Of a stretch of DNA of 64,000 bases, positions 49,801 through 61,212 are shown in pieces. The stretch comes from Pohlia nutans. Taxonomy: Eukaryota; Streptophyta; Bryopsida; Bryales; Mniaceae. The position numbers and the translations under genes are program-made. Position 1 is the first letter of the stretch. Each line of letters begins with the position of its first letter. The notes under the pieces were generated by a model. It was not told the origin of the DNA and ran no database searches. It saw only the letters and a list, made by a program, of their open reading frames with translations. The DNA is taken from positions 19,982,113 through 20,046,112 of the forward strand of contig CM040092.1 of assembly GCA_022496805.1 (NCBI GenBank), in the 5' to 3' direction.

Positions 49801-52800
49801 TTCCAAAAAACCACATGCAATGCGCATACCGCAAGTGAGCAGCCAGGCTTTTCTCAGCTTCCTTCAGTTGCTCACGCGTGCCTCCAAACTCAGAAGCCCA
49901 CAGATCAATCAATTCCCATTCTTGCTCCTCCAGTTCCTGAAGAATACAAAGATTATATACGAATTCTTGGACTCTAATATTCCGCTATTACCTTCTCAAT
50001 TCAAATTCTTTCTCAAAGTTTCAGAAAATGATCACACATGAAGTATCCAAGCGTGACTTTGAATGGTATACAACCGATTCTAGACAATTCCATCCAGGTT
50101 GATCACCTCCCTACATACCTGCTTGGGCATGGTCGACACCAATGCTCCAATTAGCATCCAACCGGCCTCCTTTTCTGCAGCTGTTGAAATAGACTTTCCA
50201 CTCTGCTGTTTAACCATCTTCTTTGCTACCTCGAGAATTGCTGAGGGTAGCCTGCAAAAAAATGAGAAAACCGTGGAAGGGTTGTAAGGGTGTGACGACC
50301 AATTTGTTAGATACTTTTCATGCAAAATATACATATCCAATTATCACAAGATCAGAAAACGCCCATAGGTACAAAAGAGTAACCACCTGAAGGGCACTCC
50401 AAGTGGTAGTCTTGGACATACAGCGAGCAAGGCAGCTAGCATAGTTGCTTGTCCATGCAAAGAATCCAGCTCAATCCTCAGCCGATCACCCTGCAGCAGC
50501 TCCCGACAATATACACGTCTGATTGTCCCTACATTCCAATGCCACACATTGCATTGGGGGAAAAAGTAGCTACAGCTGTCAAAGACCTAAACAAGACTTT
50601 TCACGTAGATTCTAACGTAGTCGTTAAGCTGTGTAATGTTGTCATAACTATACCAAGATTAATAGTGTCTTTTTCTATTTATCCAGCTCAAGAAACACTC
50701 AAAGCTCCCTTCTAAAATTAATCTCTACTACAAGGACATTAAGGCATGAATGAGTAGATATTACAAACAGGACTGAACTAACCTTCTCAACTACTACAAT
50801 TTCTCGTATAGCGCGGAGGGTGGTCACGCCACAGGACAGAAGGTTATTAGCACAAGTAGGATCCACTTCGGCAAGAGCACGAAGAGTAAGAGCTGCTTCC
50901 ACTCGGACCTGCCATAAAAGAAAGCAAGAATTTCAACCCATTGGGAAGGGATCGAAATCAAAGAAGAAATTCCAGACTCTTACTATGCCAGGTTTATTAC
51001 AATTACACTGCTTCGAGAAATTTTAGAGAACATCATAGGGAGATAAGATAAGCATGATGCAATTCATGGAGACCCCTCTATGATTCATCAGGAGACCTCC
51101 CCATTATCACATGCTTGTGTCTAGCTTATGTCACTATTTCAAATATTTAACTCACAATCTATCAACAATGTCAATGAAATAAATAGGGATGTCTGAAATT
51201 TTAATCCAAACCTTGGTACAAAGCCTACCACGACTGGCTATTGTGAATAAAGAACTTCTCATGTATTTCCAAATAATTATAATTGGTATTCTAAAGAGAA
51301 AGGATAAGATCAAGAGACAAACTCACGGCAATAGAAGGATTCGAAAGAGTCTCCACCAGCGAATTGTCAAGAGCTTCTCTACATGCTAACGAGATCTGCA
51401 GTTCAAGCATACTTGAAAAGATCAGCCAACTACACCTTAGCATTCAGCATTCTAGAAACGACAACCTCCACTCTGTCAGCTTCTAAAACCACAATTCTGA
51501 GCAAGACATCGCCAAATCAACCACAAAACCGACACATGAGCAAGATGGTCAAGAAGAAACCTCTCCAAGTGTTACTAGAAGATATGCAATTGTCCTTAAG
51601 ATAAGAATAAGCCGTGGTGAACTGTTATCCGGCCCTGAAAGCTGGAAATCCAAAGGGTATGTTTAGTATCCAGTCTATCGCATATCTTCAGAAAGAAATA
51701 CGCAAGTCATTGCAGTCAAACTACAGACCACAAAGCACAAACTCAAGTTGAAAGATGATTGATTACAGGAGATACTATATAAATCTGACCTCTTTAGTGA
51801 GTAGGAAAGTGAACTCCTTCTGTGCTGGCTCGCCCATTTGGTCAGCAACACCCACCCGTAATATATATTGTACACAGGCCTGGATGTACAGCATAAAATT
51901 GAATAATAAAATATACCACTGCCTTCACAAACTTCACACTTAGTTGACCGACGGACAAAGAACTTTGGGCATGTTACCAAGAGATCATCCAACATCGCTC
52001 GTATGCTTGAATCCACTTGATAAAAAAGATCAGAAGGTGAAGTGTATCAATGTTAAGCAGACAAACCTGTGCATGTGCGTCAGGACTAGATGTCAGCATA
52101 CTAGTAGCCTCCATCCCTAGATGTGCTAGTTCCATATTATTATGACCGTAGGTTAAATTCATGACCTGCAGCATAGACATGGCGTCAGAATCGCAATTAC
52201 CACCTAAACTTTTCCAAATGCAACTCAAGAAGTTAAAATTGGAAGATTCTCAATACAAAGATGCATCCATAATCGTGCAATAATGAGTCAGCAGAAATAC
52301 ATCCCAACAAAGGATCACAACACAAATGAACAGTCAAGATACTGTCCGGTTCTTAGCATTTCATCAGATACAAATGATTTAAATAACCAGTTAGGATCAA
52401 AATTGCCACAGAATGGAACAAAAATGAAACGTGGCACAACAATGACAAAAGGCTAGAAATTTGAAAGAATAATAGACGAAAGCTGTTGCTAACAAATGGT
52501 ACCTGCAAAAAGGATACCCAGGCCATAGTAACGCCGAAGCGGATATCTTTGGAACGAGCACCTGATGCTGTGACACACAATTACCAATTAATTACGTGAC
52601 AGCTAACCAAAAATTAAGTACGTGCATAAACCAGTACACAGCTGAAATGAGGAAGTGGTTTTGATGTTTACTTCCAGGAAACAGGTCTATTTGACTCCAT
52701 ACCTCGTAGAAAGGGGATGATCAGATGCTTTTGCAAGGCCCCTTCTAAGGCTTTTGGGGGAGTAGGTGATCCTTTCCCCTTAGGTTGAACCTATATAACC

Positions 52801-55513
52801 ATATGAAGTATGTCGCACAAAAGAATTACTTACAGAACAATGATTTGAACGAAACTCAAAGAAAGAAGTGGAAAGACATCATATCATAGGAACCAACTTG
52901 CAAAGATATTTACCTGTGCCTGTGGGTTTAAGCCGAGGGCCAGCAAAGCTCCTAAAGCAGAGGCATAACCATCCCGAACACCTTGATACACATCCTCCAG
53001 CCCCTGCTTGAAAAAGGAACTTTTTTAACACAGATAATTCTTGACAATGTCAACCCCTTGACATGAAGCCTAGCAAAAGAACACAGTTCAGCTAATACCT
53101 TCAAGCAAAGGTTGATACAAGCTTCAAGTCCACCAGAGGCTACGCCAGGTCCACCAGTCAATGCCACTGCTCGGAGACACCCAGCTGCGGCAGTCCTGAC
53201 AGTGGCGGACTTGTCATTCAATCCAACTTTAAAAATCATACGAATGGCTTCTACATATGCAGCAGTAGGTCCTCCTCCCCCGGATCCCTCCAAAGCATCT
53301 TGAAGTAGTTGCAAGCCAGCTTGCCTTATTCTAACCTGTCCAATCGTTACAAATCGAGAGAACTGATCAATATACAGTTCTTCGGCTCCAAAAGCTTTAT
53401 TTATGAGCCCTTTCATGAACAATCGGATGAATGAAAAGATCACAAGATTCATGAAGAAAATTATAAGATAATTACAAAGATTCACAAAGTGCTGTCAAAC
53501 CAAGGAATCTACCAGACGTGAAAACAAAAGGATCTCATTAAACCCTAATGGTCAAAAGTGGCCGCTTCCGTATCAATAGGAGTTGAAATAAATCATTTAG
53601 GAGGCAAAGAAAATGTACCAATAGAAAGAAGAAATCAGTACCCGATGTTTTCTAAAAATAGTGATACATTTTGAACGTTATTATAATTGACTATTAGCTT
53701 CCAAAGTGAACTTTCTATTTTATGATTGAGCGCTTAGGGGTTAAATCTTATGTTATGTCCATTGCCATCAAACACAATAAAGCAAAAGAACGGCATACAT
53801 GTGAGTACTGTTCCACAGTGCAAACACAACATGTACCTCTGAGGCTTTCAATAGCTTCCCAACAATACTACTGGTCTCCACAAGTCCTGAAGTGATCCTT
53901 ACACCAAAAGCTTTGTATAATGAACCCAAACATTGCGCTGCACCTGAAATACCAAAAACCAATTCAACGTCTGATTTCACATAAAACATTTTAAAGTAAT
54001 CTATCCGAATTGTTGTCCATGCCATCAGGGAAACGCTCATTCATCAAAATCGAAGCAAGTTAAGTGCAGCAAATGTTGGAGCCTACCGATACAAGCAGCC
54101 GAATCAGTCTTGCGAACATCAGCTTTATCAGATAACCAGCCCTGCAAACTACTAGCTCTTGAGTAGATGGATATACTATCTCCCAATTCTATGAACCTAA
54201 TCATAGCTGCAGAAGCCAGACGCCGCACCGGTGGCCGAATCCCTAACAACAGCATATTTTGGAGCGCATCCTCTCCCTTTCTCTGGAGAGGCAACAACGT
54301 TTCCTGCAAACAAACCCCGCTCGAAGTATTACTTTCTGCAGTATCATGAAACAGTGACCTCACAAGTTGAATTCAAAGGTTCGGGACTTTAACCCCTCAG
54401 CGTCTAAAACGCCCAATATGGCCATCTGCATCACTGAACTTTGCAACGGTGGCATTTCCTCATTTTACCTCGTTTTTCTGATTGCAATACATCATTTTCA
54501 AACTCTTGTTCTATACTAAAAGATCAACAGTGTCGATCGTGTCAAACTGAAGTCATTTCCACACAAACAGATGATTTGCAGCAGGGGGTTCAATTTTCTT
54601 ACACTACAGAAAATACACAGTGTACGCTTAGGGGCTAAATACTCTCAATAACCCTTGGACTACTACCGGCAAGTAATATGCATTGAGCTTTTGGACTTCC
54701 AAAGCTGCAGTATCAATTTTTCGCTTCAAAAGAGTGCCAATACAATTTGAGGTGTTCGAGCTAGGATCTCGTGCCCTAAAACACGAATAAATGGACTTTT
54801 GCAAATTCTACATGTGCTTAAAATTTCCACAACAGAAAGATGAATATCTGACTGCGCCTATGAGAATGATGAAGCTCCAGAGAGAAAGGGACTTAAATTC
54901 TCTCTCAATAACCTTGGACTACTACCGGCAAGTAGAATGCATCATTGAAATTCAGCTTTTGGGCTTCCAAAGCTGTCGTATCAGTTTTTCGGTGCCAATA
55001 CGATTTGAGGTGTTCCAGCTAGGATCTCGTGCCCTAAAACATGAATAAATGGACTTCTGCAGATTCTAAAATTTCCACAATAGAAAAACGAATATCTGAC
55101 TGGGCCTATGAGAGTGATGAAGCTCCACAGAGAGAAAGTCTGAATTCACATTAGACTTTAGGTATTCAGCCAGAGAACTGTAAAACTCGTGGCCAATACA
55201 ATCAGCATTGGCCTTAACTCAACGATGAAAGTCCTATAAAGCTTGTTTCAACAAAAACTGATTGCTGGCGATGCAAAAATGCGCGATTCATTGCACGAAA
55301 ATAATTACTCGATCGCTCATCAACCTCGAATTCAGATCAAAAACGACAAAAAAAGACCTTTACCTTGGACTCTTTGTCAAGCGTGGACAAGAGATCGGAC
55401 AGCAGATCGAAGCACATGAGCGGCTGCAGCGGCTTCTGCGAGGCCGAGTGCACCACGGACTCCAGCTGCGCCACCAGGACACCGAGCTCCGACAGTCCCC
55501 CCCCCTCCGCCAT
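37811..55513 (-). CDS. SWEETIE: SWEETIE/HEATR5-like giant HEAT-repeat protein (2320 aa, 47 exons)
   Basis: Exons (minus strand): 55513-55364, 54303-54087, 53943-53837, 53335-53099, 53003-52914, 52790-52703, 52567-52503, 52165-52067, 51879-51790, 51395-51327, 50908-50783, 50490-50387, 50251-50119, 49936-49830, 49565-49449, 49235-49065, 48858-48772, 48645-48552, 48384-48316, 48170-48033, 47865-47797, 47574-47470, 47320-47232, 46949-46793, 46658-46509, 46348-46299, 46200-46101, 45930-45874, 45654-45578, 45464-45371, 45024-44807, 44665-44536, 44366-44298, 44198-44082, 43943-43857, 43457-43329, 43118-42918, 42566-42141, 41848-41780, 41641-41544, 41270-41171, 40915-40774, 40534-40275, 40039-39893, 39701-39540, 39374-39249, 38986-37811. 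All phases close. Family signatures: GVLVAQLESVV, GDSISIYSRASSLQGWLSD, RYKTRLFAAECLSRLPNAVG, GHLLLEQYQAQLVSAVRTAL. Most of residues 1-1930 should form HEAT repeats. The last 391 residues are Pro-rich then highly acidic with WDDF and WDAF motifs. Arabidopsis SWEETIE affects carbohydrate metabolism and growth; animal HEATR5 and yeast Laa1 assist AP-1 trafficking. Exons 20 and 21 have alternative acceptors 3 nt apart. Confidence 0.96.
43578..43813. mobile_element. TTAA-type MITE, family C, in SWEETIE intron 35
   Basis: Starts CCCCTAAAGGACCAAGG after TTAA (43574-43577); the right end CTTCTAAGGG is followed by TTGA. An ATAA microrepeat is inserted near 43712-43731. Confidence 0.65.
53542..53740. 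mobile_element. TTAA-flanked MITE in SWEETIE intron 3
   Basis: Starts ACCCTAATGGTC after TTAA (53538-53541) and ends GAGCGCTTAGGGG before TTAA (53741-53744); 199 bp. Confidence 0.5.
54393..54634. mobile_element. TTAA-type MITE in SWEETIE intron 1
   Basis: Starts CCCCTCAGCGTC after TTAA (54389-54392) and ends GTACGCTTAGGGG before CTAA (54635-54638); 242 bp. Confidence 0.5.
54641..55140. repeat. Two-copy tandem duplication in SWEETIE intron 1
   Basis: Units of about 260 and 240 bp (54641-54900, 54901-55140) share CTCTCAATAA, TTGGACTACTACCGGCAAGT and AGCTAGGATCTCGTGCCCTA with small indels. They follow the MITE at 54393-54634 immediately. Confidence 0.8.
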
Positions 55514-55740
55514 TGTTCAATAAAACAACAACACTCAAAACAGATTTCTCAAAAACAGAACTCCTCATCAACCAAACATAGCACCAATCATTCCATCATC
55601 CCCAATGCAATAATAATCTTCAACCCATTCAAACGAACAACTCCACAAGAAGAATCTCAGCTGCAGAACCGACGACCTCCCGATCAGAGCTGCGAGACCC
55701 TAAACACCAACCGTCCCGTCAGGGTACTCAGCCTCGCTTC

Positions 55741-55790
55741 CAGCTAGACACTTCTCTGGGTCACGTCAGCTGCCACGTACTCAATACCAG
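55741..55790 (-). promoter_or_regulatory. Shared promoter block upstream of SWEETIE
   Basis: About 230 bp upstream of the SWEETIE ATG. It contains CACGTCAGCTGCCACGTA, two ACGT cores ten bp apart, and matches 57904-57953 upstream of PEN2 at roughly 80% identity in the same plus-strand orientation. Confidence 0.45.
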
Positions 55791-56586
55791 TGAATGTTTT
55801 TTTTTGGTCAGGAAACTGTTTAGCATTTTTGCTGCTTTTCGGAATTCTCTAAATCTCCCCGGATGTTATTGCAGGGGACAAAATCGCCCTCTACTGTAGT
55901 ACATGGGCTCGTTCGGCACAAATTAAATTAATTATGAAATTGTCGAAATTTTTGCATGTTGTATTCCTACAAATTTTAAGAAATTGTGAAGAATTTTGAT
56001 GAAATATATGAAGAATCGGCTTTGTCGAACTTTTTAGCCAAAAATAAAATAATGATTAGGCAAAAAATTGTTGAATCAATCAAGGTAGTACTGGTTAAAA
56101 AGAAGACCCCCCCCTTCCTATAGTTGTGTATTTCCAAATAGGTCCCCCTAAACTAATTTGCAACTGTAGGCCCCAAATTTGAAAAACCAAAATTGAAAAA
56201 AAATTGTCAGAAAAAGCCCCAACGGTACCCAAACTGAAAAATTCAGAGAAAAGGAGCCTAGAGTGAATAGTGCTCGGATTAACGTCAAAGGGGAATTAAA
56301 AATCAAGACTACTTTCCATGGCTTGAAGAGCCATAGCATAATAGAGCAATGCAATAGAGCACCCTTTTGAAAAGTGGTTCAGAAGAGAATCTTCATTTAG
56401 ATCCACTTTTATGAGTAATTAGGGAATGCCATTTGTATTTCATAATTTTGGAACTATCGTGTCATTGCTATGTGTACTTAGTTTTTAATTGTAACTGACT
56501 ATTGTCCCATTGCAAAAGGGTGATGGCTCCCATTGATCTATTATGCTATGGCAATTGAGGCTCCTTGAATGCTCTTTTCATATTAA

Positions 56587-57129
56587 CCCCTAAACACCCA
56601 AACGACCATTTTCTAGTCGTTGCCCGAATCTAACGGGCTACTCGGAATTTTAAAAAGTATTTTTTTGAAAAATAAAAAATATTTTAAAATACTACATCAA
56701 GTCTACTTTCCAACCCAATTTGAATTATGTCAATCCGAGTTAAACTCCACCCGGGAGAATTTTTCAAAGTGAATCACTTCAACATTGTCTTAGTGTTACA
56801 AAATTTGCTATTTGGGGAAAGTAATGATGTTCCCTCCATCATTTCTTTTGCTTTTTTGAAGTTTACAATAGGTAAACCAAATTTAACCAATCGTCCTAAA
56901 TTTTAATCTATAAAAGTGAAAATTATAATTTATACAAATTTTCAAAGGTTAATGCTTTTAAATTCATTAAAAAAAGATTTAAAGTTATTTTTGGAAGTTT
57001 GACTGTACAAATAATTTGTAGAGATGATGCCCTACATTTTGTCTATTGAACCAAACTTCATCAAACATATGGAAGGCACATATTATAACACATTTATGTT
57101 TTGTCCAATACCCCTCGGGCTTTTAGGGG
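56587..57129. mobile_element. TTAA-flanked MITE, family D (543 bp)
   Basis: Ends CCCCTAAACACCCAAACGACC and GGGCTTTTAGGGG between TTAA at 56583-56586 and 57130-57133. The same right TTAA opens the next element. Confidence 0.65.
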
Positions 57130-57133
57130 TTAA

Positions 57134-57673
57134 CCCTTTAACGTCCCAATTCAACACTGTTTTCAAAGAAGTGTTATAAAATGTTTGATGGAAACTGAAA
57201 ATGGAGTTGATGTACAAAGAAAATTTGTAAATGCCAATGTGAAGATCACATCTGTACGGTTAGATGTATCATATTTTTTATTAATAATTTTAAAATAATT
57301 TTGCAAGGTTTTCTCTTGAAATTCAATTAAAAATCCTGAATTAACACAAAAAAATTGAAAAATATTGGAATGAAATTGGAATAACATGCACTATGCGATG
57401 GTATGGTTTCCATTATTCGATTCTACTTATTTTGGAAAATCATGTCTAAGGTCTCATTTTTTGAACTAAGAATGAAACTTGACATAAACCAATTGTGTTA
57501 TTTTTCCAAAAATCATGATAACCTATTTTGAAGATCCACACCATACAAAGGATAGTCAACTTACATAAGAACCCAAAAAAAATTGGTGGATGAAAACTGT
57601 CCACTTTGGATGGAAAATCAAACAACTTTAATTTGTTCGTCGTCCAATATATGGACGCTGGCGCGCTAAAGGG
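57134..57673. mobile_element. TTAA-flanked MITE, family B, inverted copy
   Basis: Ends CCCTTTAACGTCC and GCGCGCTAAAGGG between TTAA at 57130-57133 and 57674-57677; reverse-complement relative of 400-931. Together with the preceding element it fills over 1 kb of the SWEETIE-PEN2 divergent intergenic region. Confidence 0.75.
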
Positions 57674-57903
57674 TTAATATATAGGTAATATCAGGGTAAT
57701 TCACATGTGATACGTAGGTAATACCTAGGTATAAAGAGGCTACACATCTTGACTCCATGTAAGAAATCTGGCTATTATTCCTTCTTCTTATTTTCAAAAT
57801 TCCTTTATATGATCAAATAGCCAGCCCAAATTTTATGTAGCAATTTGGCTAAATTAGCAACCAAAAAATCATTGGTACTCACCCCATTTTTTCTGTCTTC
57901 AGC

Positions 57904-57953
57904 CAGCTAGACCTCTTTTCTGAGTTACGTCAGCAGCCACGTGCTCACCCCGG
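57904..57953 (+). promoter_or_regulatory. Shared promoter block with G-box upstream of PEN2
   Basis: About 80-130 bp upstream of the PEN2 ATG. It contains TTACGTCAGCAGCCACGTGC, including a perfect G-box CACGTG at 57938-57943 and a TACGTCA site, and resembles the block at 55741-55790. Confidence 0.5.
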
Positions 57954-58031
57954 TTTGCTTTCTTCTTCGTCTTCAACAGGCTTTTCGAGCGCGCGAGCTC
58001 AGTCAAGCTTGTTGCAATTAGGGTTTTGGCT

Positions 58032-61000
58032 ATGGCGGAGGAAGGGGGAGATCGGAGGGACTTGGAGACGGGGGAGAGTGTTGCTACGGCAGCAGATATT
58101 GGTTCACATCAATGGCCTACAGTGGACGGTCCGTTGGGAGTGTATCACGAGGAGGCTGTGAAGCTTTCCAGGCGGTTCTACTACGCGGGATTCCTCGTGC
58201 TTCCCTGGTTGTGGTTCATCAACTGTTTCTACTTCTGGCCCGTGCTGCAGAATCCGAGGTCCGATCCGCTAATTCGTCCCTGTACGTTCACGTTTCCGCC
58301 CTTTTTGCAGCTATATCGAGTCTTTTATTGTCGCATGTCTTGTAATTCTGCTCTTCCTCAACAATGACACTGTTTTGAATCGTTTTAGGTTGTTTGATAT
58401 GCAACCTAATCGTCTGTCTGATTACTAATCACCGAAAATAGATGTGCACCAGCACTCTAATATTGAAATTGAGAGACTGTGAGGGTTTATATTGCTAGCA
58501 CATGAGCTATCAACATGTCCATCATTGACTGAATGCCTTTATCACGTTTAAGACGAAATTATAAAGGTCTGGTCATAGTTACGTAGAACAGCGTTCGAGA
58601 ACTTCCTCGCTTTCTCAATTTGAACGTTTATCAATTGCATCCGAGAGGTTACATCTCAAGAACACAGGCATAGACAAATGCACAAAACTATCCTCTTAAT
58701 TCTATTTAGTGTGGAGCACAGTATACTACGTCAATTGCTTCTTCGCGGTGGTGGGTTAGCAATTTTTGTGGCATTCCAAGTTTTGTTGCTTACATTGATT
58801 ATGTCAATTCAGGGGCAGCATTATTTAAAAGGCCACACTAAATAGAATGGAGAGAATGAAGACTGTAGTCCAAACAACTCGACTCTAGAATATTGACCAT
58901 TCTTTGTAACAATAGTCATAGCATTTGTATGCTAGGTTTTGGCTTTGTTGGCTTCAAAATCAGTTTCCTTGCTTTGTGACATACGTGGAGATTTGAGGTT
59001 TAGGGTACTTGATACTTGGGTTATGGATTGCACTATCTTCGAGCATTTTCACCCTAATTGGTCAACTGAACCTAATTGGGCTCATTTAAACCTCATCAAT
59101 TGAATTGCTTGAAAGTTGGACCAATATTGTTCAATTCAACACCATACATATTGCAAATGCTCAATTTAGCTTCTTCTTTTCTAACTTTTCTTCTCCTGGA
59201 TTTATTGGTTGTTAACATTAGTGGGTTTCAAAGTATTTCAGGAGGCAAAATGTTAAACATTGAGGGTTTCCATAAGATCAGCAAAAGTGATGGAAACTTT
59301 GAAACTTCATCTTCTCTCAATTTTCTAATAGAAGAAGATGAGTGTTCACAGTTGGGTGTGAAGAAGATGTGTTTGCATTGTTGAAAAATACCCTCCTCCT
59401 TCACATGAGTGACGACTTTCAACGTTGGAAAAGTAATGCAATTGCACTCCATAGTATATTTTGTTCAATGATAAGAACCTTAAACGATGGAAGCGGCTAC
59501 TTCTTATTGACTTGTTATTGATTTTCATCAATAGTCTTGAAAGATTTAGATTGTGGTGTATTCTTCTTGAACATACAGATGGAAGCACAACCATAAGCTT
59601 ATTCTCACAGAACTGAAACCTCATTTTCATAGTACTATAGATGGATGGTGGTGAAGTTGTCTCTTAGTGGTTGAGATGCAGTTTATACAGGGATGTTGTT
59701 GAAATACTGAAAAGATGTTGGACTTTGCAGATGTGGTCAAGTCCGGTATCGGTTTCCTTGTATATGGTTCACTCCTCCTTGCATGGGCGTTAACCTTTGC
59801 ATATGGCGGTGAGAAGTTATTCGGTGACTCATGGAAGTCCCTGGCGGTTTATGACATTGCTGAAAAATATGGACAGGTAAAAGATCCATCCAGTTCCTCT
59901 TGGTTCATTTTGATTTCTGAAACAGATTAGAAGCTGAGATTTCCTTCTTTATTTTACCTCTTTGGTATGCTTCTTGTTTATGAGAACAAGATTTCCGTCA
60001 AGTGCTTCGCTTCATACATGACATTCTTTAGCCTTTGTAAGCCGGCTCCCTTTACTTTGAATCATAATCAGCTTTTTAAACTTGATGTTTATTAAACATT
60101 ATTCTCCCTACACATTGCACCTATTGGCTCTTTGCTATGGAATATAGATAGCAAGCCAATATGCAAACTTCATATAATCAATTGGAGATAGGAATAATAA
60201 AGAGGACCTGGATATTGAAATGGCAAAATCCTATCCGAAGCATAAAGGACCAAAGTGTTTGTTAAACCATAACTCAATAGAATCAATTCCTAAGGAACTT
60301 TTTTTTAAAATATTTTATTAGACTCTAAATAACGTTTTCACAAACCTTCACTCCATTGGGCTTGTGATAAATGAGGGTCTTGAAGAATACCTTGAAATCG
60401 GAATTGGGGGTCTTCATCTCCAAGATTTTCAAGTCATCGGGTTGGAGGAAGAAACCTTGTAGTACATTGGGTTTCCTTCTCCAGGTTCGATATAATACAA
60501 ACTAGCCAAGCATTTGATAGAACCAGAATGATGGACTTGGGTTCTTGGGTGCAGCAGTGGGCCTCGAAAGAATGCTATACGTGTTTTCCTTGTTTAGAGC
60601 ATGGCCACCCATGCCCTCCCAAAGTCTCTCACACTCCAGAAGTAGATGAAAAGTGCCAAGGGCCCTTCAAAAATACCTATTGACTCTCGATCCTAGCGTG
60701 TTAGAAATTGGGCCTTCAAATCACTATTTAGTTGACTATATCCTCCCATTCTACTTGTGATTGGTCCATTGACTATTTGATGCGCACTTTTGATACATGA
60801 AGGGCGTGCAAGGGTGGGGGAGTGTGAGTGCAAGGGCCCTTCAAATGTAGATGAATAATTTCAGCGAGTTAGTCCTAGCGTGCATGGGTGGGAATGCTCT
60901 TACATGCAGTTCGTTTTTTGGGTTCCAGTATATAAGTAGGTTCATACGTGATGGAACTTATAATTCAATTATACTACTGATTAGTGTATTGCTACAGTCT

Positions 61001-61044
61001 TTGGCGATCCTAATTGAATTTGTCTTTTGCAGATGATAACTTGA
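58032..61044 (+). CDS. PEN2: PEN-2, gamma-secretase subunit (135 aa, 3 exons)
   Basis: Exons 58032-58281, 59731-59876 and 61033-61044; phases close. PEN-2 is the small subunit needed for presenilin maturation in the gamma-secretase intramembrane protease. The conserved core is clear: WPTVDGPLGVYHEEAV (28-43), RRFYYAGFLVLPWLWFINCF (first hydrophobic segment, about 51-72), and GIGFLVYGSLLLAWALTFAY (second, about 88-108), followed by GGEKLFG. The Arabidopsis protein has the same blocks. The last coding exon adds only Met-Ile-Thr before the stop; reading through the second donor instead would add 17 other residues and stop at 59930. The length agrees with plant PEN-2. The gene is divergent from SWEETIE. 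Confidence 0.94.
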
Positions 61045-61206
61045 GAAGCTTGCGGGAGTTAAAGCTCCATGAGCGATTGGGCCACTTTCCCACTTCAATT
61101 TTCTTTTTTTGGGTTTCGGCACATATGGACAATGTAGTCATTGCTGGGCGAAGGGCCCGCTTCAATTTCGACTGTGTCATTGGGCACATTGTAATATACA
61201 TTCAAT

Positions 61207-61212
61207 AATAAA
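61207..61212 (+). terminator. AATAAA polyadenylation signal of PEN2
   Basis: AATAAA about 160 bp after the PEN2 stop codon, in AT-rich DNA, a plausible polyadenylation signal. Confidence 0.5.

Noticed and set aside
55141..55363. Extra SWEETIE exon in intron 1
   Set aside because: The exon 1-exon 2 junction already joins in phase and matches the Arabidopsis protein without an insert.
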